Shown one piece after another: positions 36,708 through 45,969 of a stretch of 64,000 nucleotides of DNA. The stretch is from Pseudomonas congelans. GTDB lineage: Bacteria > Pseudomonadota > Gammaproteobacteria > Pseudomonadales > Pseudomonadaceae. The DNA lies in assembly GCF_900103225.1 (NCBI RefSeq), contig NZ_FNJH01000001.1:141178-205177 (forward strand), in the 5' to 3' direction. Each line of letters begins with the position of its first letter. Positions within the stretch are counted from its first letter, which is position 1. The translations under genes were made by a program, and so were the position numbers. The notes beneath the pieces were generated by a model. It searched no databases. It saw only the letters and a list, made by a program, of their open reading frames with translations, and was not told where the DNA came from.

Positions 36708-36731
36708 ACGAAAGCGAATAACGTTTATTTA
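36708..36731 (-). promoter_or_regulatory. PvdS iron-starvation box upstream of the second receptor
   Basis: Read on the minus strand it is TAAAT, 16 nt, CGT: a perfect match to the PvdS promoter consensus. It lies about 155 nt upstream of the receptor start, leaving a long leader. An AATGAGAA segment overlaps it. Confidence 0.8.
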
Positions 36732-36804
36732 ATGTTTTTTTCACAATTCCCGAAAAAAGATGGCGCTTGGCTAGTAATTGAGTGTGACGCGGAATGCTCG
36801 GGCA

Positions 36805-36840
36805 AGAAAAAGCCCCGCTCGCGGACGGGCTGGGCGGGGC
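36805..36840 (-). terminator. Rho-independent terminator of the pvdMNOE transcript
   Basis: On the minus strand, a GC-rich hairpin (GCCCCGCCCAGCCCG / CGAGCGGGGC) is followed by TTTTTCTT. It sits about 19 nt after the pvdE stop and separates pvdE from the second receptor's promoter. Confidence 0.85.
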
Positions 36841-36858
36841 GTTAAAGGCGTGGGCTAA

Positions 36859-38535
36859 TCACACGGTGATGGGTTTGTCGTGGGTTTCGCTGTGAACCTG
36901 TTCGACCTGAATCTGCCCGGTCTGCATGCGTACCAACTGATCGGCGATGTAGAAATAGCGGTCGTCATGGGAGATGACAATGATGGTCTTGCCCTGTTGC
37001 TTCAATTCCGGCAGCAGCTCGGTGTAGAACACGCGACGGAACGCCGGGTCCTGATCGGCCGCCCACTCGTCGAACACCAGCACCTGACGCTCGTCCAGCC
37101 ACGCATTGATCAGCGCCAGGCGCTTGCGCTGACCGGTGGACAGGTCGGTGGTGGTGAAAGCACCGTTCTCGATCCTGACCTTGTGCGCGATGTCCAGGCG
37201 CTCCAGGTATTTGCCCGCGTCCTGCGGCAACGCGGTCTGACCCTGCAACGGTTCGTCGAACAGGTAGTAGTCGGCGAAAATCGTGGTGAACAACTGGCGG
37301 TAGTCATCCAGGTTTTCCGCGGTGACGGCCTGGCCATTGAGGCGGATCTCACCCTGTTGCGGCGTGTACAGGCCCAGCAGCAGCTTGATCAGCGTGGTCT
37401 TGCCACAACCGTTCTCGCCGACGATGAACACGATGTCACCCTGTTTGATGCTCAGGTCGACCGGGCCGAGGTGAAAGGCTTCGCTGCCCTCGACCGGCGG
37501 GTAGTCATAGCGCAGGTTGTGCAGTTCCAAAGTGTGCATGCTGGCCAGCGACGTCGGACGGTCATTGACCAACAGGTGCGGTTCGGGGCTGGAGAATTTC
37601 CATGACAGCTCGGCGATGCGGCGCATGGCGATCTGCGCGCGGCTGATGCCGGGCAGGGCGGTAATCAGGCGCTCCAGCGGGCCTTTCATGTACAGCATCA
37701 CCAGCACGAAGCCGCCCAATACAGTCTTTTCGGTCGTCGGCCAGAGCGCCTGAAAGGCAATGGCCATGCCGATCACCGCAAAGAACAGCATCGAGCCGAA
37801 GGTTTCCGCGCTGACGAAGATGTTGGCAGCGCGAATGTTCGAACGGCAGATGTGCTCGGTGGCCCCGTAAATCTTTTCGTCGAGCATGTGCTGACGGCGT
37901 TTGCGCTGAATGCGCAGCTCCTTGGCGCCTGCGGACAACGCCTGATAGTGTTTCTGCAATTCGTCTTCGCTGTTGCGCGCGGCCAGAATGCTGCGCATGC
38001 CGAACGCATGCGCCAGGTATTGCGCGCCGGTGCCGAGCACCACAGTGAGTACCGTCAGCGCCAGAATCTGCCAGGACAGTACGGCCAGATAGGTCAGGCA
38101 GCCGAGGGTGACGGTGAACGAAATCACCATCGGCGCGACCGACAGGGCAAAGGTGCTGATGGTATTGACGTCGTTGAGCAGCACCGGGATCAGGCGGTGC
38201 GCGCGATAGCGTTCCAGCTGCTCGATGGGCGCGACCAGCACCTTGGCCGCCAGCTCACGACGCAGGTTGGCGACGACTCGCTGGCCGACGTAGTTGGTCG
38301 ACAGGTTGGACAGGGTCGAGCACGCCAGGGTCAGCACACACAACCCGGCGAACAGCAGCGCGGTCTGCGTGTCCGGCCCGCCGGGCATGTTCATCGCGTT
38401 GTTGATGGTGGCCAGCAGACCGGTGACGCTCAGGCCGCTGACAATCCCCAGCAAGGTCGACAGCGCCACCAGCCACCAGAACGGCTTGAGGATTCTCAGG
38501 GTTTCCCGGGCGAGGCTTTCAGTTGTGCGGATCAT
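36859..38535 (-). CDS. pvdE: PvdE, ABC exporter of the pyoverdine precursor
   Basis: The start is the ATG at 38535 (MIRTTESLAR), giving about 558 residues. An N-terminal domain with six membrane helices (about 20-300) is fused to an ATPase domain (about 330-550). The ATPase domain has Walker A GENGCGKTT, signature LSTGQRKRL and Walker B VLVFDEWAAD. This cyclic-peptide-exporter fusion is typical of PvdE. In P. aeruginosa PvdE carries acylated ferribactin from cytoplasm to periplasm, where maturation takes place. It is the last gene of the minus-strand pvdM-pvdN-pvdO-pvdE set, 68 bp after pvdO, with a strong terminator behind it. Confidence 0.93.
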   Translation of the reverse strand: MIRTTESLARETLRILKPFWWLVALSTLLGIVSGLSVTGLLATINNAMNMPGGPDTQTALLFAGLCVLTLACSTLSNLSTNYVGQRVVANLRRELAAKVLVAPIEQLERYRAHRLIPVLLNDVNTISTFALSVAPMVISFTVTLGCLTYLAVLSWQILALTVLTVVLGTGAQYLAHAFGMRSILAARNSEDELQKHYQALSAGAKELRIQRKRRQHMLDEKIYGATEHICRSNIRAANIFVSAETFGSMLFFAVIGMAIAFQALWPTTEKTVLGGFVLVMLYMKGPLERLITALPGISRAQIAMRRIAELSWKFSSPEPHLLVNDRPTSLASMHTLELHNLRYDYPPVEGSEAFHLGPVDLSIKQGDIVFIVGENGCGKTTLIKLLLGLYTPQQGEIRLNGQAVTAENLDDYRQLFTTIFADYYLFDEPLQGQTALPQDAGKYLERLDIAHKVRIENGAFTTTDLSTGQRKRLALINAWLDERQVLVFDEWAADQDPAFRRVFYTELLPELKQQGKTIIVISHDDRYFYIADQLVRMQTGQIQVEQVHSETHDKPITV

Positions 38536-38603
38536 GGTGTGTCTCGTCAGTGTCCGTGAGTGCGGCCCGGCCTGGTTCAAGCCCCGGATGCGCATGAAGT
38601 CCG

Positions 38604-39464
38604 TCAGAGGTCGCGGGCGACCCGGAAACCCAGCCAGTCGCCGCGAACATCCGGCTGGCGGCTGTTGCGGTTGCCGGAACGGGAGAAGATCGGCGCTTCG
38701 GTCCAGTCATTGCCGCGAATCATCTTCCAGGTGCAATCACCGGCCAGCCATGCGCTGCCATCGGTGGGCGCGCCGTTGTAGTTGCTGGTCTCGCAATCGG
38801 CAGTCCATTCGTAGACGTTGCCATGGGCGTCGTAGATGCCGAAATCGTTGGGGCTGTAGCTGCCGGCAGGCGCCGTGTAGCTGAAACCGTCTTCCGGACC
38901 GTAGGTGTTAGCGTGTTTGGCGATGCTGTAGGGCTTGCCTTCGTCCATCGGAAACGGGAAAGAGCCCTTGCTGCCGCCGCGTGCCGCGTATTCGCGCTGG
39001 GCTTCGCTGACCATGTGGTAGGACTTGCCGGTCTTTTTCGACAGCCATTCGACATACGCCTTGGCTTCGTTCCAGTCCATGCACACCGCAGGCTGACGCG
39101 GGCTCAGCGGGTAGCGCGGCGTGCCGGCCTTGCACTCGCGGCCTGGCCGGGTATCGCCATCCGGCATCTTATAGCCGGAGCTTTTGATATAGGCATTCCA
39201 CTCGCCGCTCAGCACCTGAAAACGGCTGATGGCGAAGGGTTTGGCGAAGGTCACGTCATGCAGGGGGCCTTCGTCCGGCTGACGACCCAGTTCCTCTTCA
39301 GGCGCACCCATGGTGAAGGTGCCCGCAGGCAGCACGACCATTTCCGGGCAGTCCTTGCAGTCCTTGAACACCTTACCTGGCGCGGGTACCGGCGTGGCGG
39401 CCAGGACGTTGTCGCAGAGCATAAGGCCGAGCAGTGCGGAGAGGGGCAGCAGTGTTTTTTTCAT
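38604..39464 (-). CDS. pvdO: PvdO, FGE-sulfatase-fold periplasmic maturation enzyme
   Basis: The protein has 286 residues with a signal peptide (cleavage near NVLAAT). The rest is a formylglycine-generating-enzyme/SUMF1-type fold: the N-terminal MVVLPAGTFTMGAPEEE motif, a central WLSKKTGKSYHMVSEAQREYAARGG motif-rich segment, and a C-terminal SRSGNRNSRQPDVRGDWLGFRVARDL. PvdO is needed in P. aeruginosa for the last oxidation, of dihydropyoverdine to pyoverdine. Its length equals that of known PvdO proteins. It lies between pvdN and pvdE, with gaps of 47 and 68 bp. Confidence 0.92.
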   Translation of the reverse strand: MKKTLLPLSALLGLMLCDNVLAATPVPAPGKVFKDCKDCPEMVVLPAGTFTMGAPEEELGRQPDEGPLHDVTFAKPFAISRFQVLSGEWNAYIKSSGYKMPDGDTRPGRECKAGTPRYPLSPRQPAVCMDWNEAKAYVEWLSKKTGKSYHMVSEAQREYAARGGSKGSFPFPMDEGKPYSIAKHANTYGPEDGFSYTAPAGSYSPNDFGIYDAHGNVYEWTADCETSNYNGAPTDGSAWLAGDCTWKMIRGNDWTEAPIFSRSGNRNSRQPDVRGDWLGFRVARDL

Positions 39465-39511
39465 GACGGGTCTCGATGGAAAACGGAAAACAGGTGATCG
39501 GTGCAGGCGTG

Positions 39512-40792
39512 TCAGGCGCGCCGGGCGAGCAGCGTCATGAAACGATCGATCTCGGCCTCGCTGTTCAGCAGCCCCGGTGCAGTGCGTACCACCGGGCCGA
39601 CGTCGCGACTCACCGCGTCAACTACCATGCGCTGCTTCATCAGCCAGGCCGCCACTTCGTCGCACGACTGGCCCTTGAGCCGGAAGAAACTGAAGCCCGC
39701 CGACAGCGCAGGGTCCATGGGCGTCACCAGCTCGACATTGGGCTGGGCCTTGAGGCGCTGCTTGAGGTAACTATTGAGCTGGTGAATGCGTGCCTGCACG
39801 TCGGCCTTGCCCAATTGCAGGTGCAATTTGAAAGCCTCGTTCAACGCCCAGCGGTGTTCGAACGAGTGGTAGCCACCGGGCGTCATGGTCGTGCTGAAAC
39901 CGGTGGCTTCCGAGAACGTCGGAATCAGCGGCGTGAGGTCTTTAACCTGTTCCGAACGGGCGCAGACGATGCCGGTGCCGCGTGGTCCGAACAGCCACTT
40001 ATGGGTGCCGGCGACATAGAAGTCGCACTTCATCTCCGGGAAATCGAGGTTCTCGACGCCAAAGCCATGCACGCCGTCGACCACGTAGAGGATGCGCTCC
40101 TGGTCGTCACGGTTGCGGTTGTGTTCCTCGACCAGATCGCCGATGGCCCCGATGGGCAGTTTCACGCCGCTGCCGGACTGCACCCAGGTCATGCCCAGCA
40201 CCCGCGTCTTCGGCTGGATGCTGCGCGCAATGGAGCCGATGATTTCATCGGCCGAGACGGTAGCCGGGTCCTTGAACAGGCGAATCTTGCGCACCTGCGT
40301 GCCGTCGCGCTGCTGACGGAATTTGAGGATGTCGCGGACGCAGGAATGCTCGTGCTCGGTGGTCAGAATCTCCTGATCCGGGCGCACATGGAGACCGCCG
40401 TAGATGATCGCCAGGCCTTCAGTGGTGCTGCCGGTCAGGGCGATCTGGCCGGGTTGCGCCTTCAGGTACTTGCCCGCCCAGACGCGAACCTCGTGTTCGC
40501 GGCGCTCGGTCTCTCCCAGGTCCCAGTCCATGGCCAGACCGGGATTGCGATCAATGTGAGCGCGATGCTGTTCGATGGCCTGGCGAACCGGTGCAGGGTG
40601 CGAGGTGACCAGAAAATTGGAGAGGTGAACGTAGTCCGGGTCCTGATTGAACAATTGTTTCAGGCGCGTCCATTTGTCCGTGGAGGTCGGCTGAGTCGCT
40701 GGCGTCATGGCCGCCGTTGCAAGGCCGGAGCCCAGGGGCAGGGCCGCCGCGAGCAGCCCGGCCTGTTTGAGGAAGGTTCTGCGATCAGTCAT
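39512..40792 (-). CDS. pvdN: PvdN, Tat-exported PLP-dependent pyoverdine side-chain enzyme
   Basis: The protein has 426 residues. It starts with a twin-arginine signal (MTDRRTFLKQAGLLAAALP). A class V aminotransferase/isopenicillin-epimerase-like fold follows, with the PLP Lys in VAGTHKWLFGPRGTG (about residue 260). PvdN converts the glutamic side chain of the chromophore to succinamide in the periplasm (known for P. fluorescens). It is co-directional with pvdM, pvdO and pvdE, with a 42-bp gap from pvdM. Confidence 0.93.
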   Translation of the reverse strand: MTDRRTFLKQAGLLAAALPLGSGLATAAMTPATQPTSTDKWTRLKQLFNQDPDYVHLSNFLVTSHPAPVRQAIEQHRAHIDRNPGLAMDWDLGETERREHEVRVWAGKYLKAQPGQIALTGSTTEGLAIIYGGLHVRPDQEILTTEHEHSCVRDILKFRQQRDGTQVRKIRLFKDPATVSADEIIGSIARSIQPKTRVLGMTWVQSGSGVKLPIGAIGDLVEEHNRNRDDQERILYVVDGVHGFGVENLDFPEMKCDFYVAGTHKWLFGPRGTGIVCARSEQVKDLTPLIPTFSEATGFSTTMTPGGYHSFEHRWALNEAFKLHLQLGKADVQARIHQLNSYLKQRLKAQPNVELVTPMDPALSAGFSFFRLKGQSCDEVAAWLMKQRMVVDAVSRDVGPVVRTAPGLLNSEAEIDRFMTLLARRA

Positions 40793-40834
40793 AAGCGAGA
40801 GCGCCTGAGGGTCGGTGAGAGGCGTTTGCAGGGT

Positions 40835-42178
40835 TCATTGCGCAGCCACCGGGCGCGCTGCCGCCTGGACCTGCTCCCAGACGCGCAGGAAATTGCCGCC
40901 CCACAGCTTGGTGATATCCGCTTCGGCATAGCCGCGCTCGATCAGTTCGGCCGTCACGTTGCGGATTTCACTGACATCGTTGAAGCCTTTCACGCCGCCG
41001 CCATCGTTGAAGTCGGAGCTGATGCCGACATGGTCGATGCCGATTTTGCGCACTGTGTAATCGATGGCGTCGACGAAGTCCTTGACCGTGGCTTTGGGCT
41101 CCTGTTCGAGAATTGCGTACAGCTTGCTGGCATAGGCGCCAAAGCGTTGTTCCGGCCAGACGGTGATGATCGGGTCGCCGGGCATCAGCGCCATGGCCAG
41201 GTTCGGCAGTGGTGGCAGGTCGAAGTCCTTGCGCAGGGCGTTGAGCTTGTCCTGGGTCTTCTGGCTCAGCGGCTTCAAATAGGCCGGAAATGCCACGATC
41301 TGCACCACGCCGCCGCTGCGCTTGATGAGCTGCATTTCTTCATCGCTGAGGTTGCGCGGGATGTCCACCAGCGCGCGCGGTGCCGAGTGCGAGGCGACCA
41401 TGGGCGTGCGGCTCAGCTCGCTGACCTGGTGCAGCGCCTTGCTCGACATTTGTGACACGTCGATGATCACGCCCAGGTCGTTGAGGCGTTGCACTGCCTG
41501 CCTGCCGATCTGCGACAGGCCGCCCAGAGCGTCGGGCGTGTCATTGAGAAAGGGCAGGGGACGTGAAGAATCGGCCCAGCTGTTATTGCCGACATAATTG
41601 AAACCGAACATGCGCATGCCGCGCGCCGTCCAGTGGTCCAGCAGGCTCAGGTCATTGCCCAGCGGGTAGGCGTTGAGCATGCTGATGAAGATCGCAAACT
41701 TGCCTTCGCCGTGCAGGCGGCGCATGTCGTCCGGGGTGTAGGCGATGCCGACCTGATTGGGGAAGTCGCGTACCATGCCGGTGATGATCTTGTAGCGCAC
41801 TTCCTGCTGATGACGTGCTTCGTCGACAAACCCGGGTGTCGGACGGTGCGGGGCGTTGTCACCGTTCCAGATTTCCGGCCAGCCGAATACCGTCAGCGCT
41901 GCACCGGACAGGCGTCCGCGCGCGGCTTTCACCAGGTCGAACTGCCCCGAGCCGTCCTTGTCGGCTTCGTTGCCCTCGCTGCCGAATTTCATCGGCACCG
42001 TGATGTGGCTGTCGAAGGAAATGATCCGTTCCTGCAGGTCGTCGGCCTGTTGCATGACCTTGACCGGGTAGCCTGCTGGCGACCAGTAATTCCAGGCCAG
42101 AAAGCCCGTACCTGCACTGATGGCCAGGGCCAGCGGCAGGCCGATGAAGAGAGCTTTTTTCCAACGCGGTCTTGTCAT
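40835..42178 (-). CDS. pvdM: PvdM, membrane-anchored dipeptidase-family protein
   Basis: The protein has 447 residues, with an N-terminal hydrophobic segment (LFIGLPLALAISAGTGFLAW) and then an M19 renal-dipeptidase fold. Visible metal-site motifs include the first-strand FDSHITVPMKF (the usual DGH is DSH here), MVASHSAPRAL and HVGISSDFND. PvdM is periplasmic and is required together with the tyrosinase PvdP for oxidising ferribactin in P. fluorescens. It is the first gene of the pvdMNOE run, 60 nt behind a perfect PvdS box. Peptidase activity itself is not established. Confidence 0.92.
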   Translation of the reverse strand: MTRPRWKKALFIGLPLALAISAGTGFLAWNYWSPAGYPVKVMQQADDLQERIISFDSHITVPMKFGSEGNEADKDGSGQFDLVKAARGRLSGAALTVFGWPEIWNGDNAPHRPTPGFVDEARHQQEVRYKIITGMVRDFPNQVGIAYTPDDMRRLHGEGKFAIFISMLNAYPLGNDLSLLDHWTARGMRMFGFNYVGNNSWADSSRPLPFLNDTPDALGGLSQIGRQAVQRLNDLGVIIDVSQMSSKALHQVSELSRTPMVASHSAPRALVDIPRNLSDEEMQLIKRSGGVVQIVAFPAYLKPLSQKTQDKLNALRKDFDLPPLPNLAMALMPGDPIITVWPEQRFGAYASKLYAILEQEPKATVKDFVDAIDYTVRKIGIDHVGISSDFNDGGGVKGFNDVSEIRNVTAELIERGYAEADITKLWGGNFLRVWEQVQAAARPVAAQ

Positions 42179-42238
42179 TTCCGTCTCGTGTGGTTAACCG
42201 TTGCGCAGCCTGCGACGGCTGTTGCTATCTGGTGGAGA

Positions 42239-42262
42239 ACGAGCGGATCACCGATAAATTTA
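42239..42262 (-). promoter_or_regulatory. PvdS iron-starvation box for pvdMNOE
   Basis: On the minus strand: TAAAT, 16 nt, CGT, a perfect consensus. It is 61 nt upstream of the pvdM start and is paired head-away with the pvdP box 30 bp further on. Confidence 0.85.
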
Positions 42263-42291
42263 GCGCGAGGTCATGGATGTGTGTGTAGCGC

Positions 42292-42315
42292 TAAATTTGT
42301 CTGCCGGGTTTACGT
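42292..42315 (+). promoter_or_regulatory. PvdS iron-starvation box for pvdP
   Basis: TAAAT, 16 nt, CGT on the plus strand, ending 45 nt before the pvdP start. Both boxes in this divergent region share the extended GCTAAATTT context. Confidence 0.85.
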
Positions 42316-42360
42316 TCTAGCTTGGATAACGGCTGTCTCGGGGCTGGAACAGGTAGGGTA

Positions 42361-43995
42361 ATGACGATTTCTCGACGAGGGTTCATAGCGGGGCTGGCGC
42401 TGACCGGTGCGGCAGTTCCGGCAGCGTATTACGCGCATCGGGAACTCACCCGGGTTGATCTGCCCGAAACACCGGGCGAAGCGACGGCGGGGCCTGCCGA
42501 TACCGCCACCCAGCGCCTGGCCGACAAGCTGCGCGGTGTGTGGAACCTGCGCTTCGAAGGGCGCGATGCCGGGCTGAGCGGTGCGCCGCTCGAAGGCCTG
42601 GAAATGTTTCTCGACATCGCCCCGCGCGGTCGCGGTCTGCGCGGCTATATCGACACGGCCGACCAATTGCGCGGCGATGCGCTGCCGCGTTTTCGGGTGA
42701 TTGGCGATCTGCAACCGGCCAACGCCGCAAGACTCTATCTGCGGGTCATGGACGGCCATGCTGGCAATGATCCGCACAGCGACAGCCCGGATTACGAATT
42801 CAGCCTGACCCTCGATGAAGTCTGGGGCGCGTTCGGTAACGCAGGCAGCGGCACCCTGAGCGGGCGTATCGAACGTCTGGACCGACCGCTGGCCCTGCCG
42901 GAACGGGACAACCGTCTGATCGCGATCAAGCAGGTGTTTCCAGAGGCGCGGGAAAGGGTCGGCCTGAGCCCGCCGTTCCTGGCCTGGCTGGTTTCCAAAG
43001 AGCACCGACTGTTCCATCAGCTCTGGCATGCCTCGCGAGACAAATGGCACAAGCTTCCCGAAGACAAGCGTGACGCCCTGCGCGGGATCGGCTGGCAGCC
43101 GGGCCCGCGTGACCATGAGCGCGATGCGCGTGGCCCGCACAAGGACCGCAACGGCTCGGGTGAAGACTTCTTTTATATGCACCGGCACATGCTGATCCAG
43201 GCCCGCAGGATTCAGGACTTGCCGTCCTGGCCGCGTTTTCCGCTGCCACAGCCTGAGCTGGAGCGCGACCGCCTGGGCTTTGCCCGCTATTTCGACAATC
43301 ACGACGGTTGTGCGCTGCCGCCCAACTGGCTGGCGCACGGTGACGAGGAATACACCCAACTGGTCAGCGATATCAAAAGCCACGAGACGTTTCATACGCA
43401 TTTTCAGGTCTGGGAATCGCAGTATCGCGATCCGCGCTTTTTGTCGAAGCTGACTCTGGGTCAGTTTGGTTCGCAGGTCGAACTGGAGCTGCACGACTGG
43501 CTGCACATGCGCTGGGCCTCGGTGGCCCGTGATCCGGCCAACGGCCAGCCGGTGCCCATGGCGCGTCGTTCGGATGATTTTGCCGAGCGCTGGTTCGCGC
43601 CGGAAAACGACTTTCTCGCCGACCCGTTTTCATCGCACGTGAACCCGGTGTTCTGGATGTTCCATGGCTGGATCGACGACCGCATCGAGGACTGGTTCCG
43701 CGCCCACGAGCGCTTTCATCCGGGCGAAGTGAAACGCCTGGAAGTCAACGGCGTGCCGTGGTTTGCGCCGGGCCGCTGGGTGAATGTCAGCGATCCCTGG
43801 CTGGGGCCTGAAACCCACGGTTGCAGCACCGTGCCCGGCCAGGCCGCAGGCACGACCATGGAAATGGACCCGGAAGTCATGAAGCTTGCATTGCGGATTA
43901 CTTTTGCTGCGGATGAGAAGTTGAGCAACCTTCTGCGCCGCGTGCCGCGCAGGCCGTGGTACGCCCGGAATCTGTTGCCGGAGCGGTGGTTTTAG
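42361..43995 (+). CDS. pvdP: PvdP, Tat-exported tyrosinase for chromophore maturation
   Basis: The start is the ATG at 42361, giving 544 residues, the same length as P. aeruginosa PvdP. An earlier in-frame start lacks a ribosome site, whereas GTAGGG precedes this one. A twin-arginine signal (MTISRRGFIAGLAL) leads a beta-barrel-like N-terminal domain and a C-terminal tyrosinase domain. Copper-site His residues are visible in HRLFHQLWH, SHETFHTHF, LHDWLHMRW and FWMFHGWIDD. PvdP oxidises periplasmic ferribactin to form the fluorescent chromophore. Confidence 0.94.
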   Translation: MTISRRGFIAGLALTGAAVPAAYYAHRELTRVDLPETPGEATAGPADTATQRLADKLRGVWNLRFEGRDAGLSGAPLEGLEMFLDIAPRGRGLRGYIDTADQLRGDALPRFRVIGDLQPANAARLYLRVMDGHAGNDPHSDSPDYEFSLTLDEVWGAFGNAGSGTLSGRIERLDRPLALPERDNRLIAIKQVFPEARERVGLSPPFLAWLVSKEHRLFHQLWHASRDKWHKLPEDKRDALRGIGWQPGPRDHERDARGPHKDRNGSGEDFFYMHRHMLIQARRIQDLPSWPRFPLPQPELERDRLGFARYFDNHDGCALPPNWLAHGDEEYTQLVSDIKSHETFHTHFQVWESQYRDPRFLSKLTLGQFGSQVELELHDWLHMRWASVARDPANGQPVPMARRSDDFAERWFAPENDFLADPFSSHVNPVFWMFHGWIDDRIEDWFRAHERFHPGEVKRLEVNGVPWFAPGRWVNVSDPWLGPETHGCSTVPGQAAGTTMEMDPEVMKLALRITFAADEKLSNLLRRVPRRPWYARNLLPERWF

Positions 43996-44029
43996 CGAGC
44001 GACAGTTGAGATTGTCGTTATCTACGCGC

Positions 44030-44560
44030 CTGCTTGGGAGTGCCGTCCATGACGCTCTGCGTCGCAAAGAGGACGCGGAGCGTCCCGAAAGGCATGCGAC
44101 GCGGAGCGTCGCACGATAATGGAGTTATCCGTGCAGACCGACGCAGAGCTTCAGCACGATAGTTGGGATTATCGTTCCTCACGCTCCAGCGTGGGAACGC
44201 AGTTCGCGACGCTCTGCGTCGCAAAGAGGACGCAGGGCGTCCGGAAAGGCATGACGACGCGGAGCGTCGCACGATAATGGAGTTATCCGTGCAGACCGAC
44301 GCAGAGCTTCAGCACGATAGTTGGGATTATGGTTCCTCACGCTCCAGAGTGGGAATGCAGTTCGCGACGCTCTGCGTCGCAAGAGGACGCAGAGCGTCCG
44401 GAAAGGCATGACGACGCGGAGCGTCGCACGATAATGGAGTTATCCGGGCAGACCGACGCAGAGCTTCAGCACGATAGTTGGGATTATCGTTCCTCACGCT
44501 CCAGCGTGGGGATGCAGTTCGCGACGCTCTGCGTCGCACGATAGTGGTGGGATTATCCTT
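44030..44560. repeat. Three tandem copies of a ~158-bp palindrome-rich repeat
   Basis: The gap between pvdP and opmQ has no gene. GCACGATAATGGAGTTATCC recurs at about 44111, 44269 and 44426 (spacing 158 and 157 bp). Each unit contains hairpins such as GACGCGGAGCGTC, CACGCTCCAGCGTG and GACGCTCTGCGTC. The copies differ by only a few bases, so the duplication is recent. It separates two converging genes. Confidence 0.85.
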
Positions 44561-44573
44561 CCTTGCGTGACGC

Positions 44574-45962
44574 TCAGCGCACCTGCCAACCCCCACCCAG
44601 TGCCTTGTACAGCGCGATGCTCGCCTGCAAGCGCGCCAGCCGCAGTTGCACACTGATGTCCTGCGCCTGGTACAGGGTGCGTTGGGTTTCCAGTACGGTG
44701 AGCAGGTCTTCGGCGCCTTCCTGATAGCGGCTCTGGGCGATGCGGAAGGCGGTTTGCGCCTGTTTAAGCTCTTCTTCATGCCAGTAGCGTTGCTGGTCCA
44801 GGCCGCGGATGCTGTTCAAGGCTTTTTCCACGTCGGCGAAGCTGTTGATGATGGCGCCGCGATAGGTTTCCAGCAGCTCTTCCTGACGCGCTGTGGCCTT
44901 GTCGCGCTCTGCAGCTAGGCGGCCATTATTGAAGATCGGTCCGACCAGCCCGGCAGCGAGGCTGCTGAACGGTGCGCGCAGCCAGTCTTCGGCGCGGGTG
45001 TTTTCGGTGCCGAGCCTGGCGCTCAGGGTCAGTTTCGGCAGCATGGCGGCGCGGGCGACCGTGACATTGGCCTGTGCCGCTGCCAGGTCGGCCTCGGCCT
45101 TGGCCAAATCCGGACGGCGGGTCAGCAGCTCGCTGGGCAGGCCGGGGCCGATGTCCGGCCAGTTCAGGGTGTCGAAGGCCTGATCCGCGAGGTGCAGATT
45201 CTGTACCGGCTGACCGAGCAAGGCCGCCAGGGTGATCAACTGCTCATTGGCCAGTTGCTGAACACGGGGCAGTTCGCGCTGCTGGGTCGCAACCAGATTC
45301 TTCTGCTGCGCCAGCTCAAGGGCCGTGGCCGAGCCCGAGTCATAGCGGGTCTGCACCAGGCGCAGCACGTCCTGCGCGTTGGTCAGGTTCAGTTCGGCGA
45401 TCCGCCCCTGCTCGCGTGCCGCCAGGGTTTGCGCATAGCGATCGGCGACGTTGGCCAGCAGGGTCAGCTCTACGGTCGCCTGATCAAACTGGCTGGCGCG
45501 CAGGCCTTGTAGTGCGCTGTCGCGTCCCGCGGCGATACCTCCCCAGAAATCCACTTCATAGCTGGCGGTCAGGTCGCTGGTGAAATTGTTGGTGTTGTTG
45601 TCATCGGAAGGGTTGGCCTTGCGGTCGCTGTTGCGCACGAATTTGTTGCGTTCACCGCGCAGGTCAAACGCCAGCTCCGGCAGTAACGGCGCGCCACCGA
45701 TGACGGCGGTCGCCTGAGCCTGACGCACCCGCGCCATCGCCGCAGCAACTTCGTGGCTGTCACGACTGGCCTGTTCGATCAGACGATTCAGCTGTGGGCT
45801 GCCGAACTGCTGCCACCAACGCACGTCGCTGCGCTGCGCGGCGGCGTTTTCCGCAAACGCCCAGCTTGCCGGTGGCTGGATGCCGCTGTCCGGGGGCGGA
45901 GCAGGCGTCTGGCAGGCGCTCAGCAACAGGCAGGCAGTCAAAACGGAGAGACTCGGCTTCAT
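44574..45962 (-). CDS. opmQ: OpmQ, outer-membrane efflux lipoprotein
   Basis: The start is taken as the ATG at 45962 (MKPSLSVLTACLLLSACQ); a GTG five codons earlier would overlap pvdT. The signal ends in a lipobox, LLLSAC, so the mature protein is lipid-anchored at that Cys. The remaining 440 residues are a TolC/OprM-type (RND outer-membrane factor) protein with two repeated helical/beta halves (motifs RRPDLAKAEADLAAAQANV; SLAAGLVGPIFNNGRLAAERD). It forms the outer-membrane channel of the PvdRT-OpmQ tripartite pump, which secretes and recycles pyoverdine. It follows pvdT by 7 bp. Confidence 0.92.
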   Translation of the reverse strand: MKPSLSVLTACLLLSACQTPAPPPDSGIQPPASWAFAENAAAQRSDVRWWQQFGSPQLNRLIEQASRDSHEVAAAMARVRQAQATAVIGGAPLLPELAFDLRGERNKFVRNSDRKANPSDDNNTNNFTSDLTASYEVDFWGGIAAGRDSALQGLRASQFDQATVELTLLANVADRYAQTLAAREQGRIAELNLTNAQDVLRLVQTRYDSGSATALELAQQKNLVATQQRELPRVQQLANEQLITLAALLGQPVQNLHLADQAFDTLNWPDIGPGLPSELLTRRPDLAKAEADLAAAQANVTVARAAMLPKLTLSARLGTENTRAEDWLRAPFSSLAAGLVGPIFNNGRLAAERDKATARQEELLETYRGAIINSFADVEKALNSIRGLDQQRYWHEEELKQAQTAFRIAQSRYQEGAEDLLTVLETQRTLYQAQDISVQLRLARLQASIALYKALGGGWQVR

Positions 45963-45969
45963 TGATTGA

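Noticed and set aside
39476..41455. A 659-codon plus-strand open frame over pvdN and pvdM
   Set aside because: It is a shadow frame crossing two well-defined genes and the gap between them; composition is of the antisense type.
44030..44560. A CRISPR array at the 158-bp or 111-bp tandem repeats
   Set aside because: Units are long and nearly identical throughout, with no short repeat/unique spacer alternation and no cas genes in the window.
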